A stretch of DNA of 21,172 bases from Rodentolepis nana. Its lineage: Eukaryota; Platyhelminthes; Cestoda; Cyclophyllidea; Hymenolepididae. Shown piece by piece: positions 8,501 to 16,900 of the stretch (position 1 is the stretch's first letter; each line of letters opens with the position of its first letter). A program made the translations under genes and the position numbers. Location: NCBI GenBank assembly GCA_900617975.1, contig UZAE01000572.1, forward strand, positions 1-21,172. Reading direction: 5' to 3'. The notes beneath the pieces were generated by a model that made no database searches, was not told the origin of the DNA, and saw nothing but the letters and a program-made list of their open reading frames with translations.

Positions 8501-10541
8501 TGCAGCTTTGTATTACCTCTAATCAATAGATGTTTTGGCATACCTTTAATGTTTAATTGATCTAGCCTATGCATAGCTAATTAATGTATACTGTGTATAG
8601 ACAAGGGAAATCTTTAAACAAGCAACCTAAGTACCTAAAGGGCAAAAATTTAAGAGAATGTGTTCAGTAGGATTAAATATCTTGTCTGTACTGTGGACAG
8701 AGATGCACAAGAGTAAATGGATTCAGATACTGGCGAGCACGAAAATGTAACCCAGTGCCATACCAGCCTTCTCTCCTCCTCCGACCCCCCACCCCCCATG
8801 GAGAATAAATTGTGAAGGATTATATTTCACAATCTAATTACACTAGACCATGTACTTAAAAAGCCTCAAAAATTCGATCATTTGTTGGAGCACACATAAG
8901 CAAAGATCATGGCCACGAAGCAATGACATGGAAGGATGACTCATGAAATAATACTACGATCAACTGCTTTACGCCTAATGACTCATCTCATCTATCTGAA
9001 ATTACGACAACGGTTTACACAGGATATTCACACTACACTCTTGATATTCCGCAAATTAGAAAATTTGATTATGGATTACTAAAGGTACCGATCATCTATC
9101 CAAGTATCTATAGTTCCATGAACTTAGTTCTCCTATTTAGCATAAGCAAAGGAACTGAAAAAACGGCATAGACACAAGCAAATGACTTATCGTAAAAACT
9201 TTGGTAAACCCGATTAAATAGTAAATAAATACAAACACCTAAAAGCAGGTATGAAACGCTAAAAGTAGAGAAAGTAAATTAGTTTTCTGCTCTTCTATGA
9301 TTTCGCTTGCTGCAACCAGCAAGCAGAACAATATATAAGTCGCACGAATTCAAAAACTGGGAACATTTGCTATCAATAATGATAAAAAGATTTTAAAACA
9401 AAGAAATTTCTCCTAAAAATAGTTAATAAAGCGGATCGTAGTGAATAACAAAAACGTAAAGCAGGGTAATGTAAGGAAATAAAACTTACTGTAAAGCGAT
9501 ATTGTCTCCAGATCTCTGGACACCGCTGAAATAAGGAGGAAACGATAAAATGATAGTAGAAGTAGATAATGAGCACATCCTACATGACACTTACATCTTC
9601 CACATGTCCCCTTTGCTTGCATCTGGAGCAGACGATACTATTGACCTTCTCTTTGTCGGGGCATTTATTATCATGCCCAGAGTTTAAGCAAACCGGACAA
9701 ACCCTGTAGCTACATCTTGAACCGTGATGTCCCTGTCTCGTACAGATGATACAAAACGTACCTCTCTAAGTTAAGCGAAATTATTATTTATGAAAATTTT
9801 ACTTACCCTTTTACAGTCCCAGCCACTATGACCTTTGAGGCCACATATACAACATTTACGATTAATAATACCGGTATATTCATCGGGTGGATAAATATCA
9901 TCGTGTTCTATTGACCAAAATTTTGGATCTGAAGGGAGATTGTCAAGACGACTGGGCATAGCAACGCTCTGGCTGTTATTCTGGCTCAATGTATTTGAGA
10001 TACCAAGAATCATATCAGTTTTAGCATTTTCGCCATATGTATCTTTATGAGAATCATCATCATCATCAGTTGCGGCGGAATAGTAACTGTTAGGACGAGA
10101 TGAGGAACAATTGTTTTTGTACTCTTGCTCACGCTTTTCAGCCCTCTCTAACACGCAATGAGGATAGTTTCCGGTTATCAATAAGTAGAGAGCTTCCAAA
10201 TCTGTCTGATAGCGGTCTTTGTCCTTCAAAATATCAGCAAGATAGGACAGACAACTTGACGTAGAAACAACCGACTGAGAGAGATTTGAGTCGCTTGAAG
10301 ATTCGCTAGATCCTTCGATTTGCAAATTAGATAATAAATCCAATGCTTCTGATGGAGTAGGATCCCACTTATCATCCGCTTTTGCTGACGCGTTTATTCG
10401 TTGATGAGAACAATTGTCGACCTTTTCCATATCCACAGTTGAATTTCCAAGAGAACTAGTTCCGTAATATGACATTTCATAGAACCTGGCTTCTGTTTCC
10501 TCATCAATTTGATCACTATAGTAGTCTATTTCGTCGGCCAT
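5354..10541 (-). CDS. ZCCHC7: ZCCHC7/Air-like zinc-knuckle protein of the TRAMP complex (14 exons)
   Basis: Nuclear RNA-binding subunit of the TRAMP polyadenylation complex, which marks aberrant RNAs for the exosome (known for Air1/Air2 and ZCCHC7). Exons: 10541-9807, 9765-9595, 9525-9490, 8380-8291, 8199-8031, 7790-7640, 7566-7537, 7259-7209, 7126-7067, 6590-6486, 6415-6305, 5929-5867, 5796-5728, 5522-5354. They join in frame into 669 residues, versus about 540 in human. All introns are GT-AG except possibly the sixth. Acidic N-terminus; zinc knuckles at about residues 230-243, 250-263, 268-280 (spacing H-x3-C), 291-304 and 333-346; CPEIWRQY at 304-311 followed by TKPGPP, both as in ZCCHC7; acidic SSEEE repeats near 374-388; then a basic Arg/Ser/Gly-rich tail. 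The start at 10541 has a strong AAGATGG context and resembles the acidic start of the family; an in-frame ATG at 10625 would add 28 residues. Family assignment is firm; tail exon borders are inferred from splice sites and frame. Confidence 0.9.
5728..7566 (-). CDS. ZCCHC7: ZCCHC7 orthologue exons 7-13 (small symmetric exons, basic tail)
   Basis: Seven exons of 30, 51, 60, 105, 111, 63 and 69 nt (7566-7537, 7259-7209, 7126-7067, 6590-6486, 6415-6305, 5929-5867, 5796-5728). Each has AG acceptor and GT donor and is in phase 2 at both ends. Peptides are basic and rich in Arg, Ser, Asn, Gly: RRRYPRYNSNYTPNRNR, SFSRRDFRNSG, WKKGRGKWRVD, RGKSPRNPSF, RGKSPRNSW, HRPPRRGYQQDRRKAS. This fits the poorly conserved basic C-terminal tail of ZCCHC7. 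Each border rests on splice consensus and an uninterrupted frame, so one or two could be off, but seven consecutive agreements in phase make the set credible. Confidence 0.75.
7640..7790 (-). CDS. ZCCHC7: ZCCHC7 orthologue exon 6 (donor ambiguous)
   Basis: Begins after a long poly-T/TTGTAG acceptor. It reads VVEKQSSSDSSVDRAFDE and on to TSKDDSQN. No GT donor follows directly. The best-placed site is AATAG|gcatgt (a GC-AG intron, 73 nt). A GT alternative, AATCT|gtatta at 7610, lengthens the exon by 30 nt and leaves a 43-nt intron. Both keep the frame (phase 2), so the protein differs only by ten residues. Low similarity to other family members in this region prevents a choice. Confidence 0.65.
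8031..8199 (-). CDS. ZCCHC7: ZCCHC7 orthologue exon 5 (acidic repeat region)
   Basis: Starts ECDRP, completing knuckle 5, then VYGQFLLNQGVTQFDEED. After this come three perfect tandem SSEEE units and a run of Glu/Lys. The SSEEE units are encoded by a 15-bp minisatellite (8071-8113). Ser-Ser-Glu-Glu-Glu fits the casein kinase 2 acceptor pattern, so phosphorylation is possible. Phase 0 in, phase 1 out; donor G|gtaggt. Confidence 0.88.
8071..8113 (-). repeat. 15-bp coding minisatellite, nearly three units
   Basis: The unit ttcttcggatgattc occurs twice in full and once lacking its last two bases, without mismatch, in frame inside exon 5 of the ZCCHC7 orthologue. It encodes SSEEE on the minus strand. 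Perfect units suggest recent expansion, so copy number may vary between individuals. Confidence 0.92.
8291..8380 (-). CDS. ZCCHC7: ZCCHC7 orthologue exon 4 (fifth zinc knuckle, first part)
   Basis: Thirty codons, phase 0-0, beginning TKPGPPVKF. This corresponds to the conserved TKPGPPKKP that follows IWRQYHLT in ZCCHC7. It then gives CFNCGRIGHLGH, whose final cysteine comes from the next exon. Acceptor tcctag, donor CAT|gtaggt. Confidence 0.92.
8381..9489 (-). other. Intron 3 of ZCCHC7 orthologue (1.1 kb)
   Basis: By far the longest intron of this gene. I see no repeat copy, exon-like segment or RNA gene in it. It has a C-rich stretch (8784-8799, two C6 blocks) and is otherwise AT-rich. Confidence 0.7.
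9490..9525 (-). CDS. ZCCHC7: ZCCHC7 orthologue exon 3, 36-nt micro-exon (IWRQY motif)
   Basis: Twelve codons reading RCPEIWRQYRFT. They supply the last cysteine of knuckle 4 and the family-specific IWRQY motif, which in Air proteins contacts the Trf4/PAPD5-type poly(A) polymerase. Acceptor ttatttcag, donor ACA|gtaagt, phase 0-0. It is too short to appear as an open frame of its own, but is unmistakable by homology. Confidence 0.92.
9595..9765 (-). CDS. ZCCHC7: ZCCHC7 orthologue exon 2 (zinc knuckles 2 and 3, start of 4)
   Basis: 57 codons, phase 0 at both ends, preceded by a very short 41-nt intron (acceptor cttag). It encodes CIICTRQGHHGSRC, CPVCLNSGHDNKC and the first part of the fourth knuckle, CSRCKQRGHVED. 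The third knuckle has H-x3-C spacing; the same knuckle is also irregular in human ZCCHC7, which supports orthology. Donor GAT|gtaagt. Confidence 0.92.
9807..10541 (-). CDS. ZCCHC7: ZCCHC7 orthologue exon 1 (N-terminus and first zinc knuckle)
   Basis: Encodes residues 1-245. It begins MADEIDYYSDQIDEETEARF, comparable in acidity and aromatic content to the start of ZCCHC7. A long Ser/Asp/Asn-rich, probably disordered part follows, with a DDDDD run. It ends in PKFWSIEHDDIYP and the first CCHC knuckle, CCICGLKGHSGWDC. The donor is AGG|gtaagt, phase 0. The bases just before the ATG (tttactgtaag after a CT-rich stretch) form an AG that could serve as a trans-splice acceptor if the organism adds a spliced leader; this is only a possibility. 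Confidence 0.88.
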
Positions 10542-13518
10542 CTTACAGTAAACGCAGAGAGAGACCACACCCTCACGCAAGCGTGACCACAATATAGTAC
10601 GAACAAGCCGCTTGACACAAACCATATCAAACAAAATTTTCCACACCCAAAAATATTAAAGAAAAGTTTAAAAGATTTAAAAGTCTGCCGAAATTATTAT
10701 TAGTATTTTCTCATAAAAGGCTTGAGAAAACGAATTTAAAACTACTTGATTATGAAAACGAAGAAGAGTCGATTGATGAAGTAACAATTATGAAATGTCA
10801 TAATTTTAAAAACAAGTGAAATAATAAATGCAAAGCGGTGAACCTGAGATGAGCACCAAATGTTCCCAAGGAATAATATTATATCGAACCTACGAAAGCG
10901 TTCTATTATTGAAAATCTCTTGATCTTAATTTTAAATTTTTAATCATCTGGAGCATGTTTTGCTTTCCTGCCAATATATGTAACGTTTACGAAGGTTCTT
11001 GTGACATTAATGGTCATAGCGGAAATTTTCTCGTATCCCTATGTATAATTTTTCTTATGTAATATAATATTTTGTGAAGAAGCAAAATCCCCAAATGTCA
11101 AATTTCGGAATGAAGTAACAGTTTTTGCGAAGAAATCCGCTACCCATTTATTGGAAATTATTATTTCCTGATTAATTTTTGAATGTACTTACTGAGGTTG
11201 CAAATTTGGATATGAATATCTTTTCCCAGACTAGAAATCAAATAAAAAATTTCAAAGTAGGCACTAATACTATGGAAGAATACACTAAGTCTTGGTCAAA
11301 TTTAGTATATTAAATACATTATTTCTAAATTTCATTATTGGTACATTAGCAAAATGTCTTCTCACTAATGCCTTTATGTGAATGCTGCAAAGTTAACCCT
11401 ATTTCGGAATGGAAATGATCAAGACTTTATTATGATGTAAATCCTGTAATTTGCATAGAAAGTGTTTATCTCCAATTTGATGCTTAAGCAATCATTATTG
11501 ACTCTGATATAACAGACTTTCATATGAATGTTAATTCCTGATGGCGGTATTTAAATTTTGTTTGTTTATAAGAACGATTTCAGGGTTTCTTCACTCAATT
11601 AATTAAGTAAACTTAAATATTTGCTTTTCTATCATTTGGCTACACATTCGTGAGAATGCAAAAACATCATTAAAAACCACATCTGATAAGTTAACTAGTT
11701 AAAGTTGTGCTAATAGTCTCATCACACATCTCGAACACCATAGCATGCCTAATAAATGTTTGCGCTTAAAAATACTTCCTGCTAAAACATTAGAAGCTTG
11801 CTATGTAGTCACAATTTACAGAAGTGAATGGTATGCGCAGAAAAAACTATGTTCTGACTTTTTCTGTCGCAGGAGCCAAACAAATAGCCCGTTGTTTTCA
11901 CGAGTCGACCTTCTCAAACAAAATACACTATTGTGAAATTACTCTCAAAGCCGTCAAAGCTATGTTAACTATATCGAAATACATGGAGTATGGGGTGGAT
12001 AGCCTTTGTGTTACTATGGCTAACCGTTTCAAAGCTAAAATCTGGTCTATACTATGATGGAATGACTTTTGGATGCTGATTGGATGAAACTTCTCTACAC
12101 GAAAGAACGCACTAACTCACTTCTACCAGTTACACATCAACACCTTCCAGTATGGTTTCCCTTACCCGTCTTGGCAGTGTTGTGTGCTCCACACATCTAA
12201 ACCTGACAATAAACTATCACTCGGTTTAAGCATACTTCAGCTATTGCATAAAATTTGTGTGTAGCTATTAATGATGAGAATAATAATAATAATAATAATA
12301 AACACGTAAACTTTAATATTTGTACAGAAAAAAACTATTCCGATTTATTTAAAATTTAAATAATACTTTAGAACCCTTTTGTCGTGATATCCGCTTAATT
12401 TTTCCTACCATGAGTTACACATCATTGAAGCTTTTAGCAGCTCTTCTCGGAATCATTAAAGGCTTCATCGAAGCTCAAATAAAGTGCCAACACCTATAGA
12501 CGGGAAAAGAAATAGAAGTTCTGGTTGGAAACTTAACAGATAATTGGTGTTAGTATACATTTATGTCAGCTGCCTTAGTATATGCTTACTAAAAATTTAA
12601 TGATGATTAATCTAGACAGAGAGTAAAGTGTAGTTTCAATGCAGATGGCTTAAAAATTGAAATCAGAATGTTGAGAAAATAATTTATAATTCTTGGTAGA
12701 TTGCTAAGTGTGGAGTTAGTTTCAGTTGGAATTAAGTTTTTGCAATAAAAAAATATTAGGACTGGGGTATTCTAGGAGTTAATAAATAAGTGAATTGAAT
12801 TCTGATTTTACTAATCACTTGCCTTCTTTTATATCTCCATGGCTCATGGTTCAAAGACGCTTGAATGGCCTTTCAAATTCTCATTCTTCACTGTATAAAC
12901 AGAAGGGGGAATAAAAAATTATTATATAAAAAATTTTACTATCATTTTGAGTTCACGTTAAATTTTTTCACATAATTCTTTAACTGTTGAGTTCATTAAT
13001 TTGTTACTTAACTTGGTGATTTATAGATTAATTAATAGACATCTGCTAATACTATATATGAATTTAGACTCATTCAAAAGTACCAAACTCATAGCGAAAT
13101 CCAGATATCACTTCAACCCAGGAAATCTATTTCAAAAATATTTAATGTTTTACTCTCTACTCTCATCAAGGTATATATATACTTACATATCAAAATTGTG
13201 GAAAAAGTTAAAGACAGCTTTGATGTTAATTAAAAATGCTTGTTTTTAAGAAAGCATTATATATGCGTGATAAAACTAGTAAAAGTTATTCCTAAAAGCG
13301 CTTATATCATGCTAAATGCAATTGTTAAGTGTCTTTTCCTTATCTTAGTTATACCCGCTGTTATTAAATGCACTTTCATCCGTCAGGACCGGCTATTTTT
13401 CCGAGGTTATGGTACGAATATTTGACTATTGCTATTTAATGTTAATAATGTCATATTTCGAATTATTTCACTATTATTATTGTTATTTTAATTATTTTAA
13501 CTTGTTTTGAATAAATAG
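10542..13518. other. AT-rich region between two divergent genes
   Basis: About 3 kb upstream of both the minus-strand ZCCHC7 orthologue and the plus-strand ZDHHC17 orthologue. It should hold the ZCCHC7 promoter and, probably here or in introns, the first exon of ZDHHC17, but I could identify neither. An AAT microsatellite lies at 12279-12302. Open frames at 11745-12057 and 13001-13425 have no recognisable motif. No member of the short interspersed family is present. Confidence 0.5.
12279..12302 (+). repeat. AAT trinucleotide microsatellite
   Basis: About eight tandem AAT units, with no gene around them. Confidence 0.9.
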
Positions 13519-13982
13519 ACGACAACGACAAACCCCGATCCACCTAATTATCAACCAACGCCAGTAGAAGATTATTCAACATGGGATATTGTAAAGGCCA
13601 CACAATATGGCATTTTCTCTCGAGTCTTAGAGTTAGTTGAACCCCCATCGGATTCCCAACATCCCCCTTTTGATGTTAATCAATTAGATCATGAAGACGT
13701 CTCCCTCTTACATTGGGCCGCTATCAATAACAATTTTACGATCGTCAAGTATCTCATCTCTAAAGGTGCGATAATTGATCGAATTGGCGGAAATCAGCAG
13801 GCCACTGCTCTGCATTGGGCTATTAGGAAACATCTTTTGGAGATGGTTGGTCTTTTAATGCATTTCGGCGCAAATCCATTGGTTCAAGATATTCAGGGTA
13901 TGACGTGTCTCCATGTTGCAGCTCAAGAAGGTGCAACTTCAATTGTCCTCTACCTCCTTGCAAAGGGCGTAGATGTTAATTG
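13519..13982 (+). CDS. ZDHHC17: ZDHHC17 orthologue, ankyrin exon A
   Basis: Encodes TTTTNPDPPNYQP, then VEDYSTWDIVKATQYGI (nearly identical to human ZDHHC17), then ankyrin repeats LLHWAAINN...KYLISKGAIID, ALHWAIRKHLLEMV and CLHVAAQEGATSIVLYLLAKG. Asn and Trp at positions equivalent to human Asn100 and Trp130, which bind the substrate zDABM motif, are present (residues 70 and 100 of this exon). An insertion of about ten residues (around PPSDSQHPPF) sits between the first helix and the first repeat relative to human. Acceptor ataaatag; an in-frame TAG forms the acceptor, so the exon cannot extend upstream. Confidence 0.92.
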
Positions 13983-16900
13983 GTTTGTTATAGTAATTTT
14001 CTATTTAATTTAATACTCCATGCCATCTAATCAGTATTTTATCTATCGCGAAATATGTGTCCTGTTGGCTGCAATTAATTTTGCGTGAATTTATTAATAA
14101 AATTGTACTTATTTACTATTATATTTCGTTTTAATCGCCTTATATAAAATTGTGTTCAATCATAGTTGTGTATTTTATGGTGATGATCTTTCGACATATC
14201 TCTTAGTTTTAAATTTTGTTAAATTGGCCTATCATTTCTCATGCACTCTTAAGAATTTGAATTTATTTATCAAAAGTCATAATACTACTTTGATCGTAAT
14301 TAGTCTGTGGCCTTAAATTGCTACACATTGAATTCCCTATTTATTTCTTCATAGTCGATTATTTATAGGTGGCCTTGTATGCCCCAAAGCATTTCTCTCT
14401 TACAGATTTGCGTATTTAATCTTTACTCTGTGGATTAATTATCCTCAGTATTTTAATAAATTGATTTTCGTCCACATCGGTTAAAGTTTTAGTGAATCAA
14501 GCGGGTTTTGACAGGATTTATATCCTATTTAACGCTCTGTTTCGCTGATAAATTGGACGTGCTTTTGCCTGAAATTCTTTTGAATTGGTATCTTGTATTA
14601 AAAATTTGGCTCCCTATTTTCGTTATTGATTAATCAATTCCTTCATAATTAGTTTTTGCATAAAGTAAATGCATGAGAGCATGTATTGGGTCGTTTTGCA
14701 TGCAATTCGGGCATTCAGCCGCACTTTTTAAAGCCCTTTGAGATCCCATTATTGGACTTGCGATTTGCTTTTTTGGCATAAAACCTGTTGACGGTCTTTG
14801 GATCTTCCTGGTTACGTACTGCTCTAGTAATTCATTATCGTATCTTCATGCTAACAACCGCCTTCCAATGTTTAAGCAAAGTTCTTGAGCACTTAAAAAT
14901 TTGGAGCTCCTTTTTGGCATTCACTTACTTTCTCCGCTTTCAGGTTACTTCACCCCTAGCACCTCTGTATTAGTCTCAGACAAGTCGGTGACCAGTTGAG
15001 TGACTACCTGGGTCTCAACTATTACTCTGTTTATACGTGATTGTGGGCCCTTTTGGAGCAAAGCCGACATATTTTACTACCTTAAATCGTTTTTCTCTAA
15101 CTTTTGTTACTCCGTTTAACCGCTACGTCTACAATCAACCAAGGAACGGCTGTTTTAAATGTAGATATCCGATAACTAATTATGCCTCACTAAATGTAAA
15201 TTCACAGACAAATAAGGGAAGGATGGAGTCAGTAATGAGACCACACTATAGGTAGATTTTGAAGAGAAAGTGGAAGTTGTAGATGGCGATGAACTTTAAG
15301 CAGGAGTAGGAGAGGGGGGAGGGAGGGAGGGCACAGAATTGTTGTGTTAGGAAACACGAAATGTCGATTAAGGACGTGAAAGTGGAAGGGATGCGCTTTT
15401 GGGCTGTCATTTGAGTCTCCACAGTGGTTTTGACGCGCAAATTGATGTGTAGGGATATTGCTCCAAAAATGTTAACTCAGACCCTGATGATCCATGAAAA
15501 ATAGAGTGGAAAATAATTCAAAATATATCCCTTCCGCATGAATAAAACACTGAAAGCTTAGCACTCATTCTATCCATCCAATATTGTCGAATCTCGACGA
15601 TTCTTTTCTGCATTTTGTGTGTTGATTTCTAATCGATATCTATATCTGTTGACTATATGTGTGGCGATGGTTTTTAATTTCACCTCCAACTATGACTCCA
15701 ATAACTCTCCTATTCGAATCCTTAGGTTTTACAGTTTTATTTGAAATGTAGATTGTTGTCCATCGACGTTTTCCCTTCTTACCCTGTTTTTTTTTCTTGC
15801 CAAATAAGCGTTAAACTGTGCGAATTTTTCTCTATTTATCCAAGGGACTTAAAGCATACAACAAGGTGAAGAAGCGTTTCATGGTGACAGTGCTTTTAGC
15901 AAATGAGCTTTTGAGCATTCACTTTTTCCCTAGAGCTGACCGTTTCTTGGAATTAAGATGATTTCTTCCTTCCATTCCACCGGGGAATGGAAGGAAATGC
16001 GAGGCAGCCTTTGACACACATGATCTTAAGGATGGAGTTTGCATGCTCTCTCTCTCCCTCTCGATCTTTGTTCCCTGCTGTTAGACTCCGTCGTAGTTAT
16101 CATCGAATTCGTTCTTTACTGTCTCATACAATCATTATCCTAAACTTTTGCTCAATCTACTACGCTAAACCTTTTCGGTCTCAAACCCACTTGCTAACCT
16201 TTTCTGGGGCAAGCACTTTTGTCATGGTTTTGTTTCATCGTTGCGCGTTGGGACTGATATAACAGTAAGTTGCCTCTTTTAAAACCTAGTCAGTCACAAT
16301 TTTTCATACTCCCTAAAGGAAGAGGGGGTAATGAACCATTTATTTGAAAATACGTCTTTTTCCTAGAGATTTGAAGGGAGTTTGAAATAATTATCTGGCA
16401 AATAATCGTATTTTCATACAGGAGTGTGGAACTCCAACAATTGACCAACCAATTTATGAACTTCGTTCAGGTGCACAAAAATAATAAATGTAGCATTATT
16501 TATTTATTTATATCAAATGGCAGGCGTCTTGATGGTTAGCATTAGCCCTTCAGTTGACTTCAGGCTTCACGGAGAAGAAGGAACATCAAAGTGAAAAAAA
16601 TCGAAAGGGAGGGGGGGGGAACAGAAGAGTGTTTCAATGGTGTAAAATGGACAGACACAAAGGTAGAGAAAAGGTCAGGTGGAGTGAGTACTGTGGAAGT
16701 AGTCGAATATAACATACAGTGGGGTGGTGGTAGTTTGAAGTGAGAAGTCAACTGCCGGTTAATTGACTTGCTTGCCGTATGCGTATGAGAACCTCTTCCA
16801 GAAAAATGACGAAAAAATCTTCCACCTCATTTGAACTCGCAAGCACTCTCCAACCTAAATTTCCTATGACTTCAAGTAGAATGGAGAGATGTATGCCTGA

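Noticed and set aside
10542..10646. Longer N-terminus of the ZCCHC7 orthologue starting upstream of 10541
   Set aside because: The frame is open, but the added residues are basic/hydrophobic and unlike the acidic family start; only the ATG at 10625 is a real alternative.
13027..13171. Segment with AG acceptor, open frame and CAAG|gtatat donor in the phase needed before ZDHHC17 exon A
   Set aside because: The peptide has no ZDHHC17 similarity and the stretch is AT-rich; a chance match is more likely.
15485..15505. CTGATGA ... GAAA resembling a hammerhead ribozyme core
   Set aside because: Only five bases separate the two core parts, leaving no stem II, and the flanks do not pair to form stems I and III.
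15987..16262. Plus-strand 91-codon open frame
   Set aside because: Begins in the inverted repeat, includes a CT simple tract and shows no motif; lies in an intron.
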